Source: Carnegiea gigantea
Lineage: Eukaryota > Streptophyta > Magnoliopsida > Caryophyllales > Cactaceae
NCBI GenBank assembly: GCA_029747015.1
Contig: JAKOGI010002176.1
Location: forward strand, 41,001-105,000
DNA length: 64,000 nt
Direction of reading: 5' to 3'
Shown here piece after piece: positions 23,087-34,600 of this stretch (the stretch's first letter is position 1; every line of letters begins with the position of its first letter). The translations under genes and the position numbers were made by a program. The notes beneath the pieces were generated by a model, which was not told the DNA's origin, did no database searches, and was given only the letters and a program-made list of their open reading frames with translations.

Positions 23087-24894
23087 CCCTCTTGGTGGTG
23101 CATAGCTCCTTTAGAAATCGAGCATATGGGTGTATTTGCTGGATGGCATCTAACATGTGAATGTTGATGTTGACATGGGATAAAGCCTTCCTGATCTTGT
23201 CAATATAGGTCTGGTCCTTCTGCCCCTTCGGCATGCTAGGGGAAGGAATTGCAGGTTTCTAAACCTACAAAGGAGGAGTAGGAATAGTCTTAAAGGGAGG
23301 TATAGTCACTGTGGTAGTAGGCTCATCCTCTTAAGGCTCTCTAGAATCATCGATGGTGGCAGAAGGACTAACAGAAGATGAGGAAGGGGGTGAAAAAGGC
23401 ATTTCATTCAATTTATCACCCAGATGATTATCAGTCTCTCATCCTAACCTTAAAGTTATTACAACATTAACTTTCTTAAAAATATCAGGAGCTAAGACAG
23501 AGGAGTTTCCGCCCTTATAGTTGGTCTCAGGAAAATTAGGAATGGTGCCTTTCTCCTTAATTTCCATAACAAAGTAGGAAAATTGCTTAGTCATTGATTG
23601 CAACATTTTCTTATTATTCTCTTTTAATAACCATTCCATGCCTCTTTTAATTCTCCTTTTATATTTATCAAGCTCACTATATCTAAGAGGAGGCTAAGAC
23701 TGGGTAATAGGAGGAGGCCTTAGCTGCCTTGGTGTATTAGGAGTACCTTGCTAGCTTGGCTTCAGCATAGTTTATGAGGAGTTTCCAGAAAACCCTCCGT
23801 ATTGGTTAGGCACTACCATATTAGGTCCACTATTTCAAGAAAAATTAGGATGTTTATGCCACCCCAGATTAAAAGTAGGAGCATAAGGGTCATTCTTTGG
23901 TCTCTAATAGGCCATGTTGACCTGTTCTTGGCCTGAGGCCAGTTGGTGAGCAAAGTAGGGGCATGTTCTCAAAGTATGATCCAACGCTTGCTGTTGGGAG
24001 CAGGCCTCAAGAGTCTGGAAAGTTTATAATTATTGTATAACCCACCCCTTCATCATATTTTCAAGGGCATCAAATCTAGACACTAAGTAACTTGAGTCAG
24101 ATACAACACGCATACCCTCCTGGCATCACTATACCTAGAGTTCAAGTTACCATCTCTAATGGTTCCCATTGCATGGCTTTCTTAGCTAGATCTTCTAACA
24201 ATTTCCAAGCATCATTAAGGGTCTTGGAAAGAAATCCTTCTTGATATATAGATGCCACCATTGTCTTATTTTTTTGGTTAAGACCTTCATAAATCATTTG
24301 GCATAAAGAGGCTTGGTCGAAACTATAGTGAGGACATTGAGATAAGAGGTTCTTAAACCTATTAAGATACTTCCAAAATGACTAGCTTGTACGAATTTAT
24401 TAGTTTCATTCATAAGTTTAACATTTTTACTATTGTGGGAGTAGTTTCGTGGAAGAGCCATAGAAATCTATCCCACTTGGTAATGGAATTTTTGGGTAAG
24501 CTACACATCCACTTCTTAGCATCATCTTTAGAGCAAAGGGAATGAATTTCAATTGCACAGTATAAATAGGCACATTAGGGTAGCACATCATCAAACAAGG
24601 CTCTTCGAACTCTCGTAGAAACATATAAGCATCTTCTACGGCTGTAAACTTAGGAAGCATATGAGCACAGTGGGGCTTTAGTTCGAGAGTAACATTTTCG
24701 AGCGCCATTATATTAAAACATGATGGTTTACTGGTCCCAGGTACATAAAAGATGTCGTTAAGAGTTCTAGGTCGAGGTTGGGCTTCACCAGTCTTTTTAT
24801 CCTCAATTTTATGTTCTAATACGCTAATGCTTTCTAGGTTAGTCTCCAAACTATTCAAATGCTTGCTTTTAGGATCCCTAACTCAATTAGTCAT
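23087..24894 (-). pseudogene. gag: E2 gag (right of the solo LTR)
   Basis: The start is the ATG at 24894, in the same context as E1. Landmarks: ETNLESISVLEHKIEDKKTG, then SCFNIMALENVTLELKPHCAH, MLPKFTAVEDAYMFLREFEE (24858-24430), further capsid-like sequence in other frames, and near the left end INIHMLDAIQQIHPYARFLK and ELCTTKRAT at about 23090-23160. There the frame is interrupted in the middle of the CTTKRAT-(N)VP-type linker by the solo LTR. Many stops and frameshifts are present. Confidence 0.8.
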
Positions 24895-25060
24895 GTAATA
24901 AAACCCCTTTTGTTTGTATGGGTTTTCAATTTTTGATTTTTTTTTTTGAAAGCAGTAAAGATGAAATTCTTAAGATGGACTAATAGTAAAACAGAAATAA
25001 CTAAACTTCAACACCACCCGCTGTAACAGAAATAACTAAATTAATCCCATTAGAACTTCA
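24895..25060. other. E2 leader remnant
   Basis: Short T-rich non-coding stretch upstream of gag, like the start of the E1 leader. No primer site is seen before Tat-type sequence takes over. Confidence 0.5.
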
Positions 25061-25375
25061 CTTAACCGGAAATGAAATATTAATCCTAGTGGGGTTATGT
25101 TTGATTAGTCTAATAGAAACAGGTCTCAGCAAAGTAGAAAAGGAGGGGCAATTTGACTGAGAGCCCGGCCGGTTTCCCTCCATAGGAAACTCGATTCGGT
25201 TCTCCCTAAGACTTGCTAATCTCGCCTGTGGGCTACTTTATTTTCTTAACGGACTCGATTTGCTTTTTAGACCATAACTCCATTGGGCCTCAAGAACTCA
25301 AAGTGGGATATTAATTTTGTCATCAGGCTATTTAAAATAAAATGCCATTTTTACATGTCTACACAGCCATGGCTA
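25061..25375 (-). repeat. Fragment of Tat-type LTR
   Basis: Bases 25230-25375 align at roughly 80% to 7625-7765 in the Tat-like right LTR, sharing ACTCGATTTG, CAAGAA, GATATTAATTT and ATGCCATTTTTA words. Weaker similarity extends left toward 25061. It is a scrap of the same LTR family without partner or gag. Confidence 0.7.
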
Positions 25376-26559
25376 CCCTCCCCCCTTCTTTCAATCTTGA
25401 AGACTTGCCTTCCCCCACCAAGCATCTTGCTATTGTAACTCCCTCATAAGAACCAGTCATCACCATCATTCCACATAGTCCCAACCTTTTCTCTGGTTTT
25501 ACTCGAGCCATCACCATGGTTTCCCCTCGCTTTAGTTACCCAGTCACTATAGCCATTCTTACATCATTGTCACCACAACACCCCTAAGCTTTCCTTCATA
25601 AATCATTCGATGGATAGTTGTAACACGCCGTTAGTTAATGATGCTTAGTTATTTATAACGTGATATCAATTCCATGGTTACAATATTAATTAAAGCAATA
25701 TATCACACGACTTTTGAATCATTACAAAAAGGAATGCCTAAATTGAGTAGATTAAATAATTACAAATTTTCTTTAGCATAGAAAATTATGTAATGAGATA
25801 CATTTGTATACAAGTATGCATATGCATCCGAGCAATATTTTGACATAGCCTATTTAACTTTTTTAGCAATGGAAAATAAATTGCATAACAAAATCAAAAT
25901 AACAAATTATAGATGGCCAAATGTGCCATCAAAAAGTTGACCATATGGCACTTGGGATTAGAAGATAAGCTCAAATTAAATTTGACATGACAAAAAGAAA
26001 TGAAAAGAAAGAGAGGGGGAAAAAGAAAGCTAATTTCTAATTTTAGAAGATAAGTCCTAGATTAGAAAGTTAGTCAAATAAAATGAAACCATAAACTCCC
26101 ACTTCTTCTCTTCCCTTACATCATGTTCCCCTCTTGCTATTGCCGCTGCTTTCGCCCACTGGACCACAATTATCATCAACACCACCGCCTCCTTCAGCCC
26201 GTCGTCACCGCTTCTCCCTGTTGTCGCTGCCTCTGTTGCTCCCCCAAGTTGTTGACGCCTACTTAGTTTTGCCCCATAATTGAGCTGCTGCCCATCGCCT
26301 TTGGACATCGACCATCGCTACTTGGTCACCCACCTTGGTGTGATGCCCGATGCCACCACCACCTACCATACTCAACAAATTTACCCATTCTACCCCTAAT
26401 GTCAACAAAGGTGAACCTTCCACCTCCTCTAAAACAATAACAACAACTCCTAATATAAGTCCCATTTACGTAGGGTGTGGGCATATCAAAATGTAAGCAG
26501 ACGACTGTTCGCAGAGAGGTTGATTCCAATTGACAACACTTTGGATTGTGAAATAGTGT
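25376..26559. other. Unassigned sequence left of the Tekay element
   Basis: No coding motif. TGTAACACGCCG at 25619 looks like an LTR start. The stretch after it (AT-rich, then a CT-rich block near 26090-26240) has the layout of a plant gypsy LTR, and it is continuous with 57334 onward once the Tekay insertion is removed. I could not find a matching end or target duplication. Confidence 0.4.
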
Positions 26560-26564
26560 AATTA
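26560..26564. repeat. Target-site duplication AATTA, left copy
   Basis: AATTA precedes the TGTAACACC end of the Tekay LTR and recurs at 57329-57333. Confidence 0.9.
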
Positions 26565-28612
26565 TGTAACACCCCGAATTTCTAACTCTTGTTCTTTATT
26601 CCTATTATTGATCTATGTGGCAAAGAAAGCCTAGGCAGAGTGTTACCGCTATATTTCCTTCTTGGAAATACTAGGCTGAGTATCAAGGACCAACCAAGAA
26701 TGAAGATAAATTATGCATAATTAATAAGTCCACAGCAAATCTTTACAAATAAGTCTTCAGGTGTTCAAATAATTTCAACTAATAATTAACTAAACAGCAT
26801 CGGCCTAATGTTTCCCAGCAACGACCTCACTCTATCGCGTCTCCCTGTTACTATACATGTCCACTCCACCTGAAAACAAAACATTTGGGAAAAGTGAGAG
26901 GCACTCAATAATAATCACCCCTAACAGTCAAAACACTCACACAAATTCATTTCAAAACGCTTCAGGGTGGGGGAAATCAAGACAACTTTTCTAAGCATTT
27001 TCAATCTAACTCTCGTGGGAAAACCTCGGAATAAGTTTTCTCTTTATTTAATCCAGTTAAACAATGGCAAGCGACCCCAGTGACTCTCATGGCCTGTAAT
27101 ACTTTTATTGCAGCCGCTAAATTAAATCCTGGCCTACCGTCCATATGACGGTTATCGATAATCCTGGCCCACGCCCACCCTGAGGTGACTCGTGGCTGCT
27201 CACATGCATGCACTTATACTTGGGGAAGACTCTTGGCCTTCAATCGGTAGTTACATATTTCCAGTTTAAATTAGTACAAACTCTTACAATAGTCCTTCAA
27301 AACATTATAAATCATGTTCTCATTTAAACCACTATAAATCATGCAGGGAACTATAAACCATGTTTACCACAATGAAACACAAGTCAGGAAATCACAGCAC
27401 ACACTTCATTATGAAAACACATCCCCGAGCCTCAAACAAATACATTCAACCAGGCTAAGCAAAATTCATCACTTTCTAACTATTCGGGGGGGAGTTAGGG
27501 TATAACTATTACCTGATTTCCGTTCAACCAACGAGCTCGGTTCTCTTACAACGGCCTACTAAGCTCCGCTTAAGTAGCCAAAAATTTGTTCTTAGCTTCT
27601 CCTCAATATAGGGTCAGATTCCAGCCTAATTCTGGACCCGAGAAATTTTTTCATTATTTTTAGACCAATTTAGGACACTAAACCGTACAATCCCTTGCTA
27701 CCAAACCTGGACAGATTTGGTATCCTAACTTTCAGGGAACATATCTAGAGTTCCTGACGTCAAAATTAAGTGTTCTAGCCCATTCTGGAAGGGTAATTTC
27801 GTGCTCTACAACTTTCATGTTCACAAATCCATAACTGGCTAGTAAGGTCCTCGAAAATCCTATTTTTTACAAGCTGTCCCCAAACCATCGCCTCCCGGAT
27901 AGCCTCTGGTAAATCGACCATAACTTGGTCTACACAGATCCAAATCACGCAATTCAAAAACCATAGTACTTAGCACCCCAGACGTACCTACTTTGAAAGT
28001 TTCATGATTTTTAGACCACCGTACAATTTGGGGCGCATTTTTAAAGTCGGGTCAGATTTGGGTGCCTGACAGTGATACCTAGGGTGTTCTCTTTAAGCCT
28101 CCCCAAATTTAAATTTGAAAACAAACATATCAAATCAAGAATTTGAAGCCATAAAGTCAATCTAAGTCTCTTGATTGCATAGAGGAATGCATGGAAGTAG
28201 AATCTTCATGCATCTACCAAAAGAAAATAAGGAGGAAAAAGTAATTACCTTGAAGAAAGGGGAGGGCCTATGGTGGCTGAACTGGTGGCTGGCGGCATGG
28301 GGGGCGGCGTATGGAGGTAAGAGAGAGAGAGAGAGAGAGAGAGAGATGAACGGTAAGGCGGTTTTTAGGGTTTTAGGGGTTTAAAAGAAAAGGAAGGGAT
28401 TTTTGGGCTTGCATGAAATCTTGCTTAGAAAAAAATATTCTTTCCAAATAATCCATAAAAGAAAATATAATTTTTAAATAAATCCTATTGGACCCACATT
28501 TACAATAAAGAAAAGAATACATAGCAAGTCCTTTTTCTCAAGGTCGGTCCAGCATAACCACAGAATTAATAAGAATGGAAATTTTGGCCATCAAATTTTC
28601 CGGAGTTTTACA
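26565..28612 (-). repeat. Tekay 3' LTR (2,048 bp)
   Basis: Pairs with 55127-57328. In about 320 bp of aligned left ends I count about 24 differences (roughly 7.5%). It lacks about 140 bp present at 55815-55960 in the other LTR, which accounts for most of the length difference. It contains a GA microsatellite at about 28321-28346. Confidence 0.93.
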
Positions 28613-28626
28613 TCCTACCCCCTAGG
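28613..28626 (-). other. Tekay polypurine tract
   Basis: The minus strand reads CCTAGGGGGTAGGA immediately upstream of the LTR start TGTAAAACTCC. This is the expected plus-strand primer of reverse transcription. Confidence 0.8.
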
Positions 28627-28660
28627 ACAGTTTCGTCCTCGAAACTGCACGCATACCTAG

Positions 28661-30000
28661 TTAAGGAAACAAGTATGGGTACTTTTTCAGCATTTCCTGC
28701 TCTAGCTCCCATGTTGCCTCTGATACCTCATGATTCACCCATAGTACTTTCACCAAAGGCACGATTTTTTGTGGGCTTTTCCCTTCGATCCAAAATCCTG
28801 ATGGGGTGCTCTTCGTAGGATACGTCCTCCTGTAACAGTGCAGGGTCAGGCTCGATCACATGGGAAGGGTCCGGAAGATACTTGCATAGTTGGGACACGT
28901 GAAACACGTTGTGTACCCTGGGTCGTTCTGGTGGCATTTCCAACCGATATGTTACCTCTCCCACCCATTGAGCTTCCCTGTCATACCAAACCTTAATATG
29001 CCCTTGGTTGGAGATACTTTGAGAAACACGCGATCTCCTACCTCAAATTCCAAGGGTCTACGCCTTTGGTCTGCATAACTCTTCTGACGGCTTTGGGTGG
29101 TTCTCATTCGTTCTTAGATCACTCTGATTTTCTGGGTAGTGGCTGGAATAAGATCCGGCCCAATCGTAAGTACTTCATCGATTTCCGACCAACACAGTGG
29201 GGTTCTACATCGCCTACCATACAGTGCTTCGTATGGGGCCATTTCGATGTTGGAGTGATAGCTATTGTTATATGAGAGCTCTACAAAGGCCAACTGCTCA
29301 TCCCAAGCCTTCTTAAAGTCTAAAGCACACGCCCGTAACATATCTTCCAAGGTCGGAATCGTACGCTCTGTCTGTCCATCTTTGGCTGGGTGGAATGTCG
29401 TACTAAAGTGCAGTAGAGTTCCAAACGCCTCTTGTAACTTATGCCAGAACCCTGACTAAAACCTCGTATCCCGGTCAGACACTATTGAGCTAGGCACACC
29501 ATGCAGTCGAACTATCTCTTCCAAATAGGCTCAGGCCAACTGGTCCAGTGTCCATGTATTCCTCATGGCTATGAAATGAGCCGTTTTCGTGAGTCTATCC
29601 ACAATCACCCAGATCGCATTATTTTTCTTCTGTGTAGGTAGCAGTCTTATCACGAAGTCCATAAACACGGAGTCCCACTTCCACTCGGGGACTTCCAATG
29701 ATTGTAAGAGCCCTACAGGCCTTTGGTGTTCCATCTTTACTCACTGGCATGTTAAACATCTGGCTATGCATTTAGCTACTTTCTGCTTCATATTACTCCA
29801 CCAGAATGTCTCCTTCAAGTCCTTATATAATTTGTTTCCGCCAGGGTGTACAGAAAGGGGAGTATTGTGTCCTTCATCTAGGATCCTTCTCTTAAGATCT
29901 TCCGCAGCCGATACACACACCCGATTGTGAAACCTTAAGGTACCATCCTCATAGATCACAAACCTTAGGGCCTTTCGCATCAGTACTTCCTCCTTAATCC
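28661..30000 (-). pseudogene. Tekay integrase with C-terminal chromodomain
   Basis: From the right: zinc-binding segment in 29980-29741 (ILDEGHNTPLSVHPGGNKLY and CIARCLTCQ); catalytic core in 29734-29114 with WDSVFMDF (first Asp), then GQTERTIPTLEDML (catalytic Glu) and NNSYHSNIEMAPYEALYGRR. Next come VHNVFHVSQLCKYLPDPSHV (28964 frame) and, after a frameshift in an A-run near 28768, a chromodomain-like tail VKVLWVNHEVSEATWELEQE. The tail ends YPYLFP-stop at 28661. In chromoviruses this tail steers integration to particular chromatin. Several stops and shifts (for example near 29459 and 29530) inactivate it. Confidence 0.88.
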
Positions 30001-30007
30001 TCTCCAG

Positions 30008-30730
30008 TTAGGGGTCTATGGCCTGTGCTGCCCTAATCTCTTCTACAAGGGTCGGTTGTACTTCTAAGGTGCATAACACTGATTTATTCCCTCGTGTCAC
30101 CACATTAATCTCCATCTTGTAGAAAGCCTCACAGAGATCCTTGGGTAGTGCCATTACGCAGTTTAGTGCAGGGTAGGGCCTATGACTCAATGCGTCAGCT
30201 GCCACATTAGCTTTCCCCGGATGGTATTAGAAGTCAACATCGTAGTCCTTAAGAAACTCCAGCCACCTAGTTTGTCTTAGGTTCAGGTCTTTCTGCGAGA
30301 ACAGATACTTCAAACTCTGGTGGTCGGTGAAGATCCTGCAATGTACCCCATATAAATAGTGCCTCCAAATCTTAAGGGCAAACACTACGGCTGCTAATTC
30401 CAGATCGTGAGTTGGGTAGTTCCGCTCATTGTTTTTAGCTGCCGAGAGGCATAGGCCATGACACGCTCCTCTTGCATCAACACTCATCCCAGCCCGTTGT
30501 TGGATGTATCACTATATACCACAAAATCTTTACCACTAGTGGGTGAGGCCAGTATGGGTGCAGTCGTCAATCTCTTCTTAAGCTCCAGGAAGGCTTCTTC
30601 ACAACGGTCTGTCCATTTATACTTGGTGACTTTCTTAGTCAAATTAGTTAGTGGCGTGGCGATTTTTGAAAAATTTTGAACAAATCTACGATAGTATCCA
30701 GCCAGACCCAAAAAGCTTCTTACTTCGGTC
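30008..30730 (-). pseudogene. Tekay RNase H and RT connection
   Basis: 30711-30484 holds MGLAGYYRRFVQNFSKIATP, then TNLTKKVTKYKWTDRCEEAF and [14 protein letters not shown], the first RNase H Asp region. After a frame change, 30487-30227 has [20 protein letters not shown], then [20 protein letters not shown] (Glu and Asp of RNase H) and [17 protein letters not shown]. The frame 30205-30008 continues with ADALSHRPY. The catalytic residues are mostly present but the frame is broken at about 30485 and 30225. Confidence 0.88.
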
Positions 30731-30851
30731 GGGTTCTTAGGCCTTGGCTAATTCGTGAGAGCCTCTATTTTCTGCGGGTCCACTGATACTCCCTCGTGAG
30801 ACACCACGTGCCCCAGAAACGCTACTTTACTCAAACAAAACTCACACTTCT

Positions 30852-31466
30852 TCAGCTTAGCATATAGTTGTTCTCCCTCAATATCTCTAGAACAATCCTC
30901 AAATGGCGGTTGTGCTCTTGTCGGGTCCTTGAATAAATCAAAATGTCGTCTATGAACACCACAACGAACTGATCCAGATATGGCTTAAATACCCTATTCA
31001 TAAGGTCCATGAATGCCGCCGGGGCATTCGTGAGTCCGAAAGGCATTACTACGAACTCATAGTGTCCATACCGGGTGCAAAATGCAGTCTTAGGTATATC
31101 CTCCTCCTTAATTCGGAGTTGGTGATATCCCGAATGGAGATCTATCTTCGAGAATGTTCCTGCACCTCTCAGTGGATCGAAGAGGTCATCTATCCTGGGC
31201 AGAGGGTAGCGGTTCTTTACCGTAATCTTGTTCAACTCTCTATACTCCACACACAGCCTCAAGGTCTCGTCCTTCTTCTTTACAAATAACACTGGGGCTC
31301 CCCACGGGGATGTACTAGGATGGATATACCCTTTCTCTAAAAGTTCCTCAAGCTGTGTCTTTAGTTCCTTAAGCTCAGTTGGTGCCATCCGATGAGGTGC
31401 TTTAGAGACAGCAGTGGCACCTATCACTAGGTCAATGCAGAATTCAACCTCCCTAATGGGTGGCAT
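30852..31466 (-). CDS. pol: Tekay reverse transcriptase (open fragment, 204 aa)
   Basis: An open frame covering most of the RT. It begins within [14 protein letters not shown], followed by [35 protein letters not shown] and [35 protein letters not shown] carries Asp109, and [17 protein letters not shown] is at 141-157. The active-site FIDD is at residues 171-174 and the frame ends at NNYMLS. A frameshift then passes into LKKCEFCL and GHVVSHEGVSVDP at about 30840-30750. Upstream it is open with one stop (near 31505) through MARKPSLQDIPVV and GKAPRPGVRL to 31673, where the B element interrupts. These are typical chromovirus motifs. It is not a complete protein. Confidence 0.9.
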   Translation of the reverse strand: MPPIREVEFCIDLVIGATAVSKAPHRMAPTELKELKTQLEELLEKGYIHPSTSPWGAPVLFVKKKDETLRLCVEYRELNKITVKNRYPLPRIDDLFDPLRGAGTFSKIDLHSGYHQLRIKEEDIPKTAFCTRYGHYEFVVMPFGLTNAPAAFMDLMNRVFKPYLDQFVVVFIDDILIYSRTRQEHNRHLRIVLEILRENNYMLS

Positions 31467-31672
31467 GCCTGGAATCTCATCCGGGAAGACATCCGAAAAC
31501 TCTCAGACTACTGGAATGTCCTGGAGAGACGGTTTCCTAGCCATGGTTTCCACTACATTACACAGGAATCCCTTGCACCCTTGTCCCAATAATTTACTAG
31601 CCTTCAGTGCAGTGATAAGTCTCACCCCAGGCCTAGGCGCCTTCCCCTTGTGGACTATCCTCTCCCCATTGG
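31467..31672 (-). pseudogene. Tekay protease-RT linker, left of B insertion
   Basis: Continues the RT frame upstream: TALKASKLLGQGCKGFL, then CNVVETMARKPSLQDIPVV, a stop, then [12 protein letters not shown]. It is cut at 31672 within the sequence that, on the far side of element B (51929), continues as the KGPN end of the protease region. Confidence 0.8.
31668..31672. repeat. Target-site duplication ATTGG, left copy
   Basis: ATTGG precedes TGTAACAC of element B. The partner is at 51929-51933, after the other outer LTR end. The Tekay reading frame is continuous across the pair. Confidence 0.9.
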
Positions 31673-34600
31673 TGTAACACCCCTAACCTAAGGAGAGTCA
31701 CACAGCTAGGACTTCCTAGAAGGAAATCCTTAAGGCTCTTGAAGATTGAGGGTTTAGATTAGCATTTAGATAATCATTCTGGAACAAAACCACAAGAGTG
31801 TCCCTTGTTTTAGCAACATCTAAGGGTCTTAGCTCAGCTAAGGGTACCTGTAAACTAGGGATAGAGTGTGGCATTTGCGAAAATAACCCAAGTTCAATGC
31901 CTCGGGCCACTCCCCGGGATCACTAATGATCTAACAACTAAACAAGGGTTAGAAAACTACATATATAGGTACAGAGCCGGCTACGTGCTTTCATACAACC
32001 ATAACTTAAAAATTTACAATGCAGTAGATCGAACACTTGCAAAGCTGGCAGAGACTTTTGAGGGGTCGGCATCAAAACAACTTCAAGGTATCTCTTATAC
32101 CTGCTCAAATTGAACCTGGGAAAAAGGGGAATAATAAAGGGATGAGCAACCACACGCTCAGTGAGAATTCCCCTACCCCTTGAAACCCAAAACAGTTGCA
32201 AGCAATAATACTAATAATAGCCACATATCACGCATTTATACTTTACTATCATATTAGGCAATCATAATCCCCCAGGAAAGATCACCCCATTAAAACTTCA
32301 TTCTAACCACTCAACTCAATTCTAGGCCTTTAATGACCAGACTTCCCTACTAGCAAGCATTCAAGCACATAAACAAGTAGGCAACAAGGATTGAATATAA
32401 AGGCCTTCAAACTCACTTTTGAAAACATAATAACTCTCAATAAATACCAAGAATGGTTTATAATCCACATAAACTCCTTTAAAGCTTATAATTCTTTGTA
32501 CTCCAAACATCTAAACTGGTAAGAAAGACTTGGCAAGAAGCATTCTTTCATCGAATATACACATCGAAAAGCTTGAATGTACGATGCATTACTAACATGT
32601 AACTATACTTCATTTGAAATTTCATTCAAACTATATTCAGAACACATTCATAAAATATATGCAGGTTACGTACATTTGAAGGCTTTCTTCTTTTCTTAAA
32701 AACGCTTTACTTGGCCTCTTGAGGCCCGTATCCCTTTAAAAGAACTTCTTTTCCTTTTCTGAACTGCTTAGAATGGCAAAAAGCCAAATCTCCTTTTTAT
32801 CAGGAACTTACTTATAACATAAAAACATCTTATTATGCTGGCTAGGGAGGTCAACACCGCCCTTAAGTGAGATCGTCGCTCTTAATCTACGTTACCCCTG
32901 CGGTATACGTACTTAACTTTTGGCCAAAACACGTCTTAGCGGAGCAACTCTAACCGCGGTACTGTCCTCTATGGGGCAGCAGCTCACACCAGGATAATCA
33001 TATCCTGAATCCAGTCCCCCTCAAAGTTTCCTTACGTGTCGCACATTAGGGAATAGCTGTCACCAAGATAATTATATCTTGAGTCCAGCACCCGGCAACA
33101 GCTCACGCCATCTTTGCGTCCAGCTCCCAACATTACCTTAGGGGGAAACAGCTCAAGCCATCTTTGCGTCCAGTTCCCACCCTCAAGATCTGGCCATTTG
33201 CCTAACACTTTCTTAGCCCTTAGAATCACATTACATTTCTCTTCTTCAGATGCTTACTTTACTGAAATCTTACTTTCAAACAAAACGACCATAACATTTC
33301 GAAATGTTTATATTTCATTCGTTTTTGGCTTAAAAACGTGTCATAAACGGAATAAGTTTGCTAACTCGTAAATCGACTTTGGAAATAACTTAAAAGCTTC
33401 TTATAAACGTAAAATGTTTACTAAATCATAAAACGACTTAGTTTCTAACTTGAATGCTTCGTATAAATGAAATAAGGTTGGTAAATCATAAAACGACTTT
33501 GTTTCTAATTTGAAAGCTTCGTACAAACGTAACAAGGTTCCTAAATGGTAAAATGACTTCGTTTTCAGCTTAGAAGCTTCATATAAACGTAATAAGGTTG
33601 CTAAACCATAAAGCGACTTCGTTTTCAACTTAGAAGCTTCATATAAACGTAATAAGGCTGGCAAATCATAAAACGACTTCGTTTTCAACTTAGAAGTTCA
33701 TATAAACGTATTAAGTTTGCTAAATCGTAAAACGACTTCTACTCATTTTCAACTTAGAAGCCTCATGTAAACGTAATAAGGTTGCTGAATCGTAAAACGA
33801 CTTCGTTTTCAACTTAGAAGCTTCATATAAACGTTTTAAGGTTGCTAAAGTGTACACCGACTTTGTTTTCAACTCAAAAGCCTCATATAAATGTAATAAG
33901 GTTGCTAAACCCTAAAACGACTTCGTTTTCAGCTTAGAAGCTGCGTACAAATGTAATAAGGCTGCTAAAACATAAAACGACTTCGTTTTCAACTTAAAAG
34001 CTTCATATAAACGTATTAAGGTTGCTAAATCATAAAACGACTTTGTTTTCAACTTAGGATCTTCATATAAACGTATTAAGTTGCTAAATCGTAAAACGAC
34101 TTCGTTTTTAACTTAAAAGCTTCTTATAAATGTAAAACGATTGCTAACTCATAAAACGACTTCACTTTTTAGCTTAAAAGCTTCTTTTAAACGTAATACA
34201 TTTGCTAAATTGTGGATTGAAACTCGTTTGAGACATAACGTGCTTAGTTAACGTTTCATTCAAACTAAGTTTGAAATCGAAACCCATTTGAGAACTAAGT
34301 ACTTAGTTAGCAATAAATGCAAGCTAGATTCATTTAAAAATTTCCTTTTAACTCAAAGAGAGGTGCTTGAGCGAATTAAGACCTTCGATCGCTTTCAAGG
34401 TCATTATTATTCAAAACATAACTCAAAATACTTAGTTAGCATGTAACTCAAATTAGATTCGTAATAAAAACTTCAGTTGTCATTCTATAGCTCGTTTCAA
34501 TTCCTTTTAAAACTCAAGGAGAGTGTATAAATAAAGTAAAGGCTTAAAATGCTCCCAAACTTGCTACTATTCAAAAACTTAAAGTACTTGGCTCGTTTAT

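Larger units (their letters stand above)
16183..25060 (-). mobile_element. Athila-lineage element E2, truncated and split
   Basis: A second Athila copy in the same orientation as E1 and collinear with it: integrase N-terminal part, RNase H, RT, protease and the gag C-terminus (16183-18778), then after a 4.3-kb inserted solo LTR the rest of gag (23087-24894). It is older than E1, with more stops and missing bases. The integrase core is missing on the left where the E1 LTR joins. On the right the leader runs into Tat-type LTR sequence at about 25061, so E2 has no LTR of its own here. Confidence 0.8.
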
